A stretch of DNA of 64,000 nt from the NCBI GenBank assembly GCA_043805435.1, contig JAZDHY010000090.1, positions 1-64,000 on the forward strand, in the 5' to 3' direction. Shown here piece by piece: positions 26,491-34,333 of the stretch (the stretch's first letter is position 1; each line of letters starts with the position of its first letter). A program made the position numbers and the translations under genes. Below the pieces are notes generated by a model. It had not been told where the DNA came from. It made no database searches and saw nothing but the letters and a program-made list of their open reading frames with translations. The DNA comes from JAEXOD01 sp043805435. GTDB taxonomy: Bacteria > Bacteroidota > Ignavibacteria > Ignavibacteriales > Melioribacteraceae.

Positions 26491-29400
26491 ATGAAAAATT
26501 ATCATTTGTTAAAGTTATTCTATCTGGTTTTTTTAATATTTTTTTCGTTTGACAATTTTAGAGCTCAAAGTTTTGGTCTTTTGGATGATTTTGATTCTTT
26601 AACCGGTTGGAATATAAACGCTTCCGATCTGGTTGAAGTTGTGCCGGAGCTTACCGCCGGAAAAGAAGGAAACTGCATTAAAATTAATTATGATTTTAAA
26701 GGCGGATCCGGTTACGGAGGTATTCAAAAAAAATTTCCTATTAAATTGCCGGCAAATTATATTTTCTCTTTTTATATAAAAGCAGACTCCCCGGATAACA
26801 CACTTGAATTTAAATTAATTGATAAATCGGGTGATAATGTTTGGTGGGTTAATAACCGTAATTTTAATTTTCCAAAAGAATGGACAAAATTAAATTTTAA
26901 GAAACGAAATATTGTTAAAGCCTGGGGACCTCTTCAGTTAGATAAACCGGAAGAAATAGATAAAATTGAAATCATTATTACGTCTGTTAATGGTGGAAAA
27001 GGTTCTGTTTATATTGATATTTTATCATTAGAGGAAAAAGAAGTTCCGTCAACAGAAAACAAACCTCCTTTTTTAACATCAAAATCGGCATTAAATAAAA
27101 ACAGCTTGGCCTATATGGCAGCAGATAATAATATTAAAACAAGCTGGAAAAGTGCAACCTCCTCAAGTTCGGAATTATTTCAAATCAATTTTAATAAATC
27201 AAAAGAATTGGGCGGTTTAATTGTAAACTGGGATACTCTTAACTTTCCGGATTGTTATAAAGTGTTTGGTTCGGATGATAAGACAAATTGGGAGTTGTTG
27301 TACACCGTAAAAAACGGGAAAGGGGGAATTGCTTTTATACCTTTAAAAGAGTGCGAAACCAAACATATTAAGTTTGAGTTCGATTCTAAACCGGCTATCC
27401 CCTATTATGAAATAATTGAACTTAGCATAATGCCTGTAGAGTTTTCGGAAAACGGAAACAAACTGTTTGAAACAATAGCTAAATATTATCCGCAGGGATA
27501 TTTCCCAAAGTATTTAAATCCTCAAGCATCTTATTTTACAATAACCGGTATTCCGGATGATACGAAAGAGGCATTAATAAACGAAGAGGGGCAGGTTGAG
27601 GTTGATAAAAGCAGTTTTTCGTTACAGCCGTCTTTATATATAAATAATAAATATTATTCGTGGTCAAATATTATCTCGTCACAAACTTTAGAAGAAAATT
27701 ATCTTCCCATACCTAACGTTAATTGGGCCGGAGACTGTTTTAACCTGCAGACCAAGTTGTTTGCCTCGGGTATTAAAGATAGTTCGATTACAAATGTGAT
27801 ATATACCCTTACTAACACAAGCAATAGCAATGTGACAGGCAATATGTATATCTCTGTTATCCCGTTTCAGGTAAATCCGTCTTATCAGTTTTTAAATACT
27901 ACGGGCGGGGTAAGTAATATTAAAACAATTGAAAAAAAACAAAACAGCATTGTTGTTAACAATAACAAAACCATCTACATATATCCTTACGACTATGATT
28001 TTGGCGTTACCGGATTTGATGGAGGATATATTTCCGATTATATATCAAACAATAAAATGCCTGCATCAACAAGTGTATTTGACGAACATGGATATGCTTC
28101 GGGGGTTATTCAGTACCAGATAAATTTAAAACCGGGAGAGATTAAAAGTTTTTATGTTTCAATTCCTTTTTATAATCAAAATGATTTTAATTATGAAACC
28201 GCTGCAAAAAACTATGGGGAATATTATAAAAACGAGTTGAATAAAACGCAATTGTTATGGAAAAACAGACTAAATAATGTAACGTTTAAGCTGCCAAAAA
28301 CGGGCAATAAAATAATCAATACACTCCGTTCTACATTGGCTTATATTTTAATTAATAAAGACAACCATGGTTTCCAACCGGGGTCGCGTTCGTACGAAAG
28401 ATCTTGGATACGCGACGGCTCGATGACTTCTTCAACGTTACTAAAACTTGGCATTACCGACCAAGTTAAGGACTTTATTACCTGGTATAGTTTATATCAA
28501 TATCCAAACGGAAAAATCCCCTGCGTGGTGGATACCCGTGGAGCTGACTCTGTACCCGAAAATGATAGTCATGGACAGTTTATTTTTGCTGTTTATCAAT
28601 ATTATTTATTCACAAAAGATACATCTTTTTTGCAGGCAATTTTTCCAAAAGTGGTTAAAACGGTAGATTATATCGAATTTCTTATACAACAAAGGTCTAC
28701 AGCGGATTATAAAACAAAAAAAGATTTAATTCCATATTATGGGTTGGTGCCCGAATCAATTAGTCACGAAGGTTATTCTGATAAACCTATGCATTCGTAT
28801 TGGGATGATTTTTACACATTAAAAGGATTAAAAGATGCTGTCGAAATTGCCAAAATACTAAATAATGTTACAGATTTGGAAAGAATTACAAAACTTAGGG
28901 ATAATTTTAGGACTAATTTATATAAGTCGATAGAACTTTCCACTAAAATGCACAAAATTGATTACATCCCCGGCTGTGTAGAAAAAGGCGATTTTGACGC
29001 AACATCAACAACAATTTCGTTATACCCTTGTAATGAAAGGAAAAATTTACCTGCAAAATTATTGCAAAACACTTTTGATAAATATTATGGATATTTTACT
29101 GCAAGACGAGACGACCCAAATTATAAATGGGATGCATACACTCCATATGAAATAAGAAATGCAGGAGCTTTTCTATATTTAGACCAGCCGGAAAGAACAC
29201 ACGAGTTATTAGATTATTTTTTCAAAGACCAACGCCCGCAAGGGTGGAATGAATGGGCCGAAGTTGTTTGGCGTGATGCCAAATTGCCAAGGTTTATTGG
29301 TGACATGCCCCACACGTGGGTCGGAAGTGATTATATAACCGTAGCACGTACTATATTTGTTTATGAAAACGAATTGGATAATTCATTAATTTTAGGCGCC

Positions 29401-29682
29401 GGATTATATAAGGATTGGATAGACGATCCCGCCGGAATGGAAGTAAATAATCTAAAGACCTATTATGGCAGCCTAAATTACAGTATAAAAAAGCAGGACA
29501 ATAGTTATATTTTTAATATTTCCGGTAATATTGAAATGCCTAAAGGAAATATTATAATTAAAAACTTTAACAAAAGTAAAACTCCTAAATGTGTTTTGGT
29601 AAACGGTAAAAAATCCAATTTATTTACTAATAATTCTATTACCGTTAATCAATTTCCCGCAAAAGTAGTTATTGAGTATTAG
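26491..29682 (+). CDS. Large exported discoidin/six-hairpin glycosidase-like protein
   Basis: 1,063 residues from the ATG at 26491, which has GGAG nine bases upstream and begins a normal signal peptide (MKNYHLLKLFYLVFLIF...FRAQS); the frame extends 22 codons further upstream without support. Domains: a beta-sandwich carbohydrate-binding-like region (about 25-175, DDFDSLTGWNI), an F5/8 type C (discoidin) domain (about 190-305, SWKSATSSSSELFQINF, GLIVNWD, KVFGSDD), a beta domain, and an alpha/alpha six-hairpin domain (about 590-970) with SYERSWIRDGSM, PENDSHGQFIFAVYQYY and SYWDDFYTLKGL. The last resembles GH15/trehalase-like catalytic folds. No type IX sorting domain is seen. Divergent from the operon and sharing its operator, it probably acts on the same glycan outside the cytoplasm. 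Confidence 0.75.
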   Translation: MKNYHLLKLFYLVFLIFFSFDNFRAQSFGLLDDFDSLTGWNINASDLVEVVPELTAGKEGNCIKINYDFKGGSGYGGIQKKFPIKLPANYIFSFYIKADSPDNTLEFKLIDKSGDNVWWVNNRNFNFPKEWTKLNFKKRNIVKAWGPLQLDKPEEIDKIEIIITSVNGGKGSVYIDILSLEEKEVPSTENKPPFLTSKSALNKNSLAYMAADNNIKTSWKSATSSSSELFQINFNKSKELGGLIVNWDTLNFPDCYKVFGSDDKTNWELLYTVKNGKGGIAFIPLKECETKHIKFEFDSKPAIPYYEIIELSIMPVEFSENGNKLFETIAKYYPQGYFPKYLNPQASYFTITGIPDDTKEALINEEGQVEVDKSSFSLQPSLYINNKYYSWSNIISSQTLEENYLPIPNVNWAGDCFNLQTKLFASGIKDSSITNVIYTLTNTSNSNVTGNMYISVIPFQVNPSYQFLNTTGGVSNIKTIEKKQNSIVVNNNKTIYIYPYDYDFGVTGFDGGYISDYISNNKMPASTSVFDEHGYASGVIQYQINLKPGEIKSFYVSIPFYNQNDFNYETAAKNYGEYYKNELNKTQLLWKNRLNNVTFKLPKTGNKIINTLRSTLAYILINKDNHGFQPGSRSYERSWIRDGSMTSSTLLKLGITDQVKDFITWYSLYQYPNGKIPCVVDTRGADSVPENDSHGQFIFAVYQYYLFTKDTSFLQAIFPKVVKTVDYIEFLIQQRSTADYKTKKDLIPYYGLVPESISHEGYSDKPMHSYWDDFYTLKGLKDAVEIAKILNNVTDLERITKLRDNFRTNLYKSIELSTKMHKIDYIPGCVEKGDFDATSTTISLYPCNERKNLPAKLLQNTFDKYYGYFTARRDDPNYKWDAYTPYEIRNAGAFLYLDQPERTHELLDYFFKDQRPQGWNEWAEVVWRDAKLPRFIGDMPHTWVGSDYITVARTIFVYENELDNSLILGAGLYKDWIDDPAGMEVNNLKTYYGSLNYSIKKQDNSYIFNISGNIEMPKGNIIIKNFNKSKTPKCVLVNGKKSNLFTNNSITVNQFPAKVVIEY

Positions 29683-29690
29683 CACTAAAA

Positions 29691-29731
29691 CTATATATCG
29701 GCAGTAAATGGCAATTACTGCCGATATATAG
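29691..29731. repeat. 17-bp perfect inverted repeat, part of a direct duplication
   Basis: CTATATATCGGCAGTAA (29691-29707), seven-base loop, TTACTGCCGATATATAG (29715-29731). It lies between converging genes and could end transcription. However, no T-tract follows on the plus strand, and the same motif recurs at 31616-31645 in front of the antitoxin gene. It may therefore be a leftover of the AbiEi-type operator rather than a terminator. Confidence 0.6.
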
Positions 29732-29753
29732 TAAAATATTAAATTTTAATTGC

Positions 29754-30017
29754 CTAATTTTTTTGTTTTATACCAATAAAAAAAGCCTCAGGGTTTGATT
29801 TTTTTAATTTGTTTAATTTTGAGTTGAATGGTGGTTCAATTATCCAATTATTAATTTGTAACGGATCGGTAAATTTTTCAATTAACCCTGCTTCATTTTT
29901 TATTAATGCTGCCAAATAAGCTGCTTTTGCTGCATGAACAATTGCTTTTTCAATATGGTAACGTTCCGAAATAATAAATTGGCTCACTCTTTTAATTCCA
30001 TTAATTACCATTTCCAT
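29754..30017 (-). CDS. AbiEii-like toxin, C-terminal piece in a shifted frame
   Basis: 87 residues continuing the family of the preceding frame: INGIKRVSQFIISERYHIEKAI and AAKAAYLAAL match the C-terminal helices of AbiEii/AbiGii-type nucleotidyltransferases. The 17-base overlap with the upstream frame (30001-30017) and the phase change suggest one gene of about 345 codons that suffered a frameshift. Alternatively the ATG at 30017, preceded by GAGGAG at a workable spacing, allows separate translation coupled to the first half. A diverged second copy of this tail lies at 31640-31815. Confidence 0.6.
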   Translation of the reverse strand: MEMVINGIKRVSQFIISERYHIEKAIVHAAKAAYLAALIKNEAGLIEKFTDPLQINNWIIEPPFNSKLNKLKKSNPEAFFIGIKQKN

Positions 30018-30792
30018 CAGCTCCTCTTAAAGTTATACATAAAGCTGTATTATAAACATCATCTAAAACATCTGTATAACTTTTAGTTGACTGATTTCTA
30101 TAACCCAGTTCAATTGTTGCAAATTTAATAAAAGTACCTTTTATTAAATTTAAATCATTCGCAACATCAAAAAGGTTGGCTATATCGTATAATTGTTTAA
30201 TTATTTCCATTCTCATACTTTTATCATTTTTGAAATATGGAATTCCGGTAGTATTTGGTGCAAACGCTGTTAATTTATCTCCCAAAATATCTTCCAAAGA
30301 TGGCACTTTTACTTTTATTTGACTTGGATGATGTGAAAGCAAGGGAAATTTTATTATTTTATGTTTAAGCGTATTATAATAGGGCTTTTCAAAAAGTATA
30401 TCCAACAAAATATTATCTTCCGATAGATTTGTTGTTATAACGGGAATATAGTAAAACTTATAATGAGTTTTTGGTACATTTGTTTGTGAAATACGTACTT
30501 GATTTAAAACTTTAGTAAAACCCTTATTCTTTGCAATTCCCTTCAATAATGTGTCAAACTCCTCAGGTTTTTCCTCAATAATAATATCAATGTCAATTGA
30601 TAGTCTCTTAATTGAATCCAGCAATAGTATTAAAGAAGTCCCTCCCTTAAAAACAAAGTCCAAATTTTGTTCCGCAAGTCCTTCCAGAAGCGAGAAAGCC
30701 CGCAATACTTTTTCAATTAAAATCTTATCTGCATTATTGTTTTTTATTGAAATATCTGTAATTGATTCTAAAGTGAATAATTTGTCAATCAT
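30001..30792 (-). CDS. AbiEii-like nucleotidyltransferase toxin, N-terminal and catalytic part
   Basis: 263 residues. DFVFKGGTSLILL carries the GG-S/T signature of nucleotidyltransferases and RLSIDIDIIIEE the D-x-D metal-binding pair; LEDILGDKLTAFAPNTTG is the conserved family block with the Lys. AbiEii toxins use nucleotides to modify cellular targets (tRNA 3' ends in characterised relatives) and give abortive phage defence. The catalytic parts look intact, but the C-terminal helices are in another frame (29754-30017), so the product may be inactive or two-part. It follows the antitoxin by 14 bp on the same strand, the usual order. Confidence 0.8.
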   Translation of the reverse strand: MIDKLFTLESITDISIKNNNADKILIEKVLRAFSLLEGLAEQNLDFVFKGGTSLILLLDSIKRLSIDIDIIIEEKPEEFDTLLKGIAKNKGFTKVLNQVRISQTNVPKTHYKFYYIPVITTNLSEDNILLDILFEKPYYNTLKHKIIKFPLLSHHPSQIKVKVPSLEDILGDKLTAFAPNTTGIPYFKNDKSMRMEIIKQLYDIANLFDVANDLNLIKGTFIKFATIELGYRNQSTKSYTDVLDDVYNTALCITLRGADGNGN

Positions 30793-30806
30793 TTTAACCT
30801 CAATTG

Positions 30807-31568
30807 CTAATAGTACATTTTAACGCCCGGATTTAATATGTCTTGAATATAATTCTCTAAATTTTCTTTTTTTTGCCTTCGTGAAGCATATCTGTATAAG
30901 CGGTTTTTATTAACGGTATAATTATTAAAAATTTCAGAAAAAATATTTTCTAATTCCGAGCCTTGGTTTGCAAAGAATAAATTTTTATCACAAAAAACAT
31001 CTACAAGTATTTTTTCAATTGTTACAGTATAAACACTTTGTGTTTCTTGAATGGGGGCCTCAGATACTAAAGATTTTACAATTAGTGAATGTTTGTTGTT
31101 GGATGCATATTTATTTAAAATATCTAAGGTAGGCTCAACAAAAATATTATTTTCCGTTTCCTTCAAAAAATAAAACACAGAATCAACAACTTCCTTTTCA
31201 ACTTCAAGCAATATATAATTGACGGATGTTTGGTGCAGCATAAATTTATTAAGCCAAGAAGTATCCCACACGCAAACATTTGCATAAGGGAAGTGGCTTT
31301 TTATTTTGGAATAATAGGATATAAGGTCTTCACCAATTTGAGGAATAAAATCACTTTTGTTTGAAATTGAAAATTCGCCTCTGCCAACACGACTAAGAAT
31401 TCCCTTTTGGATTAAATTATAAACCCGCCAATTAAATGTGGTTTTTTTTATATTCGGCTCGTTCAATTTAAAATATTCAAAAAGTTCGTTTAATTTAATT
31501 ATCTCCTTCTTCTTAAACGAATGTTTTAGATCATTGATTTTATATTTAACGTTTGTATTTGTTCTCAT
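30807..31568 (-). CDS. AbiEi-like antitoxin (DUF6577-type)
   Basis: 253 residues. The N-terminal winged helix (about 1-70) has LNELFEYFKLNEPNIKKTTFNWRVYNLIQKGILSR in overlapping motifs, ending with the wing VGRGEFSIS. The middle resembles AbiEi antitoxin domains (YANVCVWDTSWLNKFMLHQT, YILLEVEKEVVDSVFYFL), and the C-terminus is helical and basic (RYASRRQKKENLENYI). It should repress its own operon and neutralise the nucleotidyltransferase encoded 14 bp downstream. An inverted repeat 48-71 bp upstream of its start is a likely binding site. Confidence 0.75.
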   Translation of the reverse strand: MRTNTNVKYKINDLKHSFKKKEIIKLNELFEYFKLNEPNIKKTTFNWRVYNLIQKGILSRVGRGEFSISNKSDFIPQIGEDLISYYSKIKSHFPYANVCVWDTSWLNKFMLHQTSVNYILLEVEKEVVDSVFYFLKETENNIFVEPTLDILNKYASNNKHSLIVKSLVSEAPIQETQSVYTVTIEKILVDVFCDKNLFFANQGSELENIFSEIFNNYTVNKNRLYRYASRRQKKENLENYIQDILNPGVKMYY

Positions 31569-31611
31569 TTTTTTATATTAAATATACAAAACAAAACAGA
31601 ATAATTCAAAT

Positions 31612-31815
31612 TATTGGCAGTAAATGGTATTTACTGCCGATATATAGCAAAATATTAAATATAATTACCTGTTTTTTTGTTTTATACCAATAAAAAAGAC
31701 TTGGGGTTTGATTTTTTTAACTTGTTTAATTTTGAATTAAGCGGTGGTTCAATTATCCAATTATTGGTCGGTAAACGCTTCAATAACAGATGCTTCATTT
31801 ATTAATTAAACGGAC
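31612..31815. repeat. Diverged direct copy of 29700-29890 (toxin tail and inverted repeat)
   Basis: The sequence parallels the end of the split toxin: TTACTGCCGATATATAG, then TTTTATACCAATAAAAAA, GGGTTTGATTTTTTTAA and GGTGGTTCAATTATCCAATT occur in both, in the same order and orientation. On the minus strand it encodes a broken version of the toxin tail (WIIEPP.NSKLNKLKKSN). So the AbiE module is bracketed by direct repeats, the trace of a tandem duplication. Confidence 0.75.
31616..31639. promoter_or_regulatory. Inverted repeat upstream of the AbiEi-like gene
   Basis: GGCAGTAAATGGTATTTACTGCC is a palindrome with about 10-bp arms, 48-71 bp upstream of the antitoxin start. AbiEi proteins are known to bind inverted repeats in their own promoters, so this is a plausible operator. 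Confidence 0.5.
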
Positions 31816-31989
31816 TGCACAATTTTACCATAATTAAATATATTGCCCTTGTTAAACAAAAAAAATAGCAATTATCCGGCCCTTTTATAAAAACCATTGT
31901 TAAAAACAAATATCAGTAACATAAATTAAATTTGATAATTATTAATTATGGATTATTTATTAATGGAAATTGTGCGGGCTATTTAAAAC

Positions 31990-32015
31990 ACAAAAGGGGT
32001 TTTATCCCCTTTTGT
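31990..32015 (-). terminator. Terminator hairpin after the small HTH gene
   Basis: ACAAAAGGGG (31990-31999), loop TTTTAT, CCCCTTTTGT (32006-32015). On the minus strand it follows the stop at 32041 and is followed by GTTTTAAATA. The stem is strong but the T-tract is short. Confidence 0.65.
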
Positions 32016-32040
32016 AAAAAACTGTCCCCCGATCCTAAAT

Positions 32041-32271
32041 TTATACAACTTTTTTAGGTCTTCCGGGTTTTTTAGGCAAAACTTCTTTAATTGCCTTTTT
32101 TACTTCATCTTTGTTCTTTAGGTCAACTTTTGCTTCAACAGCGCGGATATATTTCCTTACTGTTTTACGGTCGTGACCGGTTTCTTCAGCAATAGACTTA
32201 ATGCTCTGTCCTTTGCTATACTTGCGAACGATGTCGCCTATTTCTTTTGAGGTAATTTGTGTAAATGCCAT
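32041..32271 (-). CDS. Small HTH protein with AT-hook-like tail
   Basis: 76 residues. The helix-turn-helix spans about 5-45 (SKEIGDIVRKYSKGQSIKSI, AEETGHDRKTVRKYI), of the type found in resolvases and IS21-like proteins. A short acidic/basic linker leads to the C-terminal KKPGRPKK, an AT-hook-like minor-groove motif. The whole is too small to be a recombinase; it looks like a stand-alone DNA-binding protein. It is monocistronic with its own terminator. Targets unknown; in such AT-rich DNA the GRP motif could give broad binding. Confidence 0.7.
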   Translation of the reverse strand: MAFTQITSKEIGDIVRKYSKGQSIKSIAEETGHDRKTVRKYIRAVEAKVDLKNKDEVKKAIKEVLPKKPGRPKKVV

Positions 32272-32406
32272 ATACTCACCTGTAAGTTAGTTGTTATGTA
32301 CAATGAATAATATAACTAAATCCATATATAAAAGTAAAGTAAAATTTTTCAGAAATTAATTATTTTTTTAAAAATAATGCACATTGGGAATGAAAGAAGC
32401 ATTTTT

Positions 32407-32859
32407 TTATTCTTTTGAGGCTTTCTCTACCCAAATAACTTCCGGTTCAAGTATAATTTTACTTTTAATAGAATTAGAAATTAAACAATAGTTTTCGGAC
32501 TTATCAATAATTTTATAAGCTTTTTCAATATCTTTTTGGTTGATGATAGTTATGATCGGTTTAAGGGTAATTTCGGAAATTAAAAACATACCATCAACTT
32601 TTTCAAGTTTACCAACGGCATCGGCCGTATAACTGCTAAATTCTAATTTAGAATTTTCGGCAATAGCTAAAAATGTTGTCATTAAGCATACATTTACTGA
32701 AGCAACAAATAAATGCTCGGGTGACCATGTGTTGGGTACTCCTTTAGGAAATTCGGGAGGAGTGGCAACCGTAATAGGGGTCATTTGACCTTCGTTTAAT
32801 TCGCCAATTCGTCCCATTTTCCAATTTACATTTGTTTTATATAAAAATACATCTTCCAT
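32407..32859 (-). CDS. OsmC-family peroxide-detoxifying protein
   Basis: 150 residues. The two redox Cys of the OsmC/Ohr fold are present in VNVCLMTTFLAIAE (peroxidatic) and ENYCLISNSI (resolving). PNTWSPEHLFVASV is the typical family block with the conserved Glu. These proteins reduce organic peroxides with thiols in the cytoplasm. It is the third gene of a sigma/anti-sigma/OsmC operon (10 bp after the anti-sigma gene), suggesting that the ECF sigma factor senses oxidative stress. Confidence 0.9.
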   Translation of the reverse strand: MEDVFLYKTNVNWKMGRIGELNEGQMTPITVATPPEFPKGVPNTWSPEHLFVASVNVCLMTTFLAIAENSKLEFSSYTADAVGKLEKVDGMFLISEITLKPIITIINQKDIEKAYKIIDKSENYCLISNSIKSKIILEPEVIWVEKASKE

Positions 32860-32869
32860 AGCAGCCTCT

Positions 32870-33115
32870 TTATTCTTTACATTCGTTAATATTTAAATAC
32901 TCCATTAATTTATTGTGCATTTCTTCTGTAATCTCTTCGTTATAGTTTTTGTAAAACTCTATTGTGGTGTTAATAGAATTAAGATAGCTTTTGCAGGTTT
33001 TACAATTATGCACATGTTCTTTTATTGCAATACATTTGGGCGAATTTAATTCTTCCCCTAGGTTTTGGCATAAATGATTAATTGCATCATTACATGTAAT
33101 TTTAGTTTGTTCCAT
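32870..33115 (-). CDS. Zinc-binding anti-sigma factor
   Basis: 81 residues of the zf-HC2/ZAS type. ITCNDAINHL supplies the first Cys and HVHNCKTC the His-x3-Cys-x2-Cys zinc site. No membrane helix, so soluble. In relatives the thiolate zinc site is redox-sensitive: oxidation ejects zinc and releases the sigma factor. The start overlaps the end of the sigma gene by 14 bp (33102-33115), indicating translational coupling and equimolar synthesis. Confidence 0.85.
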   Translation of the reverse strand: MEQTKITCNDAINHLCQNLGEELNSPKCIAIKEHVHNCKTCKSYLNSINTTIEFYKNYNEEITEEMHNKLMEYLNINECKE

Positions 33116-33671
33116 GCTTCAAATACTCGTTTAATTCGTTTCTTAAAAAAGCGCGTGCACGATGCAGGCGCGATTTTACGGCAGCAATGCTTAAATTAGT
33201 TATTTTACTTGTTTCTTCAGTCGAAAGCTCTTCAACATCGCGTAATAAAAACACAATTCTATATTCAGGAGACAGATTTTTAATTGCATTATCCAAATGT
33301 TTTTTTAGTTCGTTGTTTTCCATTATTTTATCGGGCACAACATTCCATTCGGCTATTTCCCCTTCGTTAATAATTTCATTATTGTCATCATAAAGAGGGA
33401 AATTAAATTTTGAGCTGCTTCTGGCCTGCATTAAACAATGATTTGAAATTATAGTATATAACCATGTTGAAAGTTTTGATTTGCCGCTAAACTGATTAAG
33501 TGATTTTACCATGCTTAAAAAAGTTTCCTGCATTGTGTTTTCGGCTTTATCTTTATTTCGGCAAATTTTAAACGCAAAATTGTAAACAGTCTGTTCGTAT
33601 TTTTTTACTAACTCGGCAAGAGCTTTTTGATCTCCGCTTTGTGCGTTTTTAATTAATGTTTCTTCTTCCAT
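33102..33671 (-). CDS. ECF-type RNA polymerase sigma factor
   Basis: 189 residues. Region 2 (about 10-75) has VYNFAFKICRNKDKAENTMQ and FSGKSKLSTWLYTI; region 4 (about 120-180) has LSPEYRIVFLLRDVEELSTE and NLSIAAVKSRLHRAR. It recruits RNA polymerase to stress promoters, very likely including its own. The ZAS anti-sigma and OsmC genes follow directly, which points to a thiol-oxidative stress regulon like SigR-RsrA. Confidence 0.93.
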   Translation of the reverse strand: MEEETLIKNAQSGDQKALAELVKKYEQTVYNFAFKICRNKDKAENTMQETFLSMVKSLNQFSGKSKLSTWLYTIISNHCLMQARSSSKFNFPLYDDNNEIINEGEIAEWNVVPDKIMENNELKKHLDNAIKNLSPEYRIVFLLRDVEELSTEETSKITNLSIAAVKSRLHRARAFLRNELNEYLKHGTN

Positions 33672-33706
33672 TATATCAGATGAAATTATTCTTAAAAGGT
33701 TGCAAA

Positions 33707-34318
33707 TTAATTATCTAAGTTTTTCCATATATATATACAAGCAATTGTATTAAAAGGGTTCCAATTATTTTCAAAAGAAATTTTTTTTACCTCATTTTCT
33801 GTGGGTAAATTTTCTAAACAATATGTTTTTTGTACTCCTTTTCTTATTCCCAAGTCGTTAATAGGCAAAACATTCAACCTGCCAAGTGTAAATATTAAAA
33901 ACATATGTGCCGTCCATATACCAATTCCTTTTACTTTAGTAAGTAGTTCAATTATTTCTTCGTCGGTTTTTTGGTCAAAATTTTTAAGCACAAGTTGTTT
34001 GCTGGTAAGTTTACTACATAAATCTTTAACGTAAATGGTTTTAGCTCTAGAAAGACCTAGTTGTCTGATTGTCAAGTCTTCCGCTTCTAAAATTTCTTGC
34101 GGTTTGGGTTTTAAGCCAAAATGTTCGGTAAATCTTTTATTTATGCAATCCGCCGCTTTTACAGATAATTGCTGCCCAATAATAGAATGTAATAAAGCAT
34201 TTAAATAATTTCTATGCGGTTGTATATTGCATTTACCAAACTTTTTTATTATTGTTGATAACTGTTTATCATTATTAATTAAATGTTGTATTCCTTGTTC
34301 AATTGTATCATTATTCAT
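33707..34318 (-). CDS. AlkA-type DNA-3-methyladenine glycosylase
   Basis: 203 residues, HhH-GPD superfamily. The helix-hairpin-helix is LLTKVKGIGIWTAHMFLIF and the catalytic Asp lies in PINDLGIRKG. ALLHSIIGQQLSVKAA is the usual substrate-pocket helix. It lacks the N-terminal beta domain of E. coli AlkA, as is common in short bacterial versions. It excises alkylated purines in base-excision repair. It starts 15 bp from the divergent plus-strand gene at 34334, so promoters overlap. Confidence 0.9.
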   Translation of the reverse strand: MNNDTIEQGIQHLINNDKQLSTIIKKFGKCNIQPHRNYLNALLHSIIGQQLSVKAADCINKRFTEHFGLKPKPQEILEAEDLTIRQLGLSRAKTIYVKDLCSKLTSKQLVLKNFDQKTDEEIIELLTKVKGIGIWTAHMFLIFTLGRLNVLPINDLGIRKGVQKTYCLENLPTENEVKKISFENNWNPFNTIACIYIWKNLDN

Positions 34319-34333
34319 TAAATAAGCCTTAAA

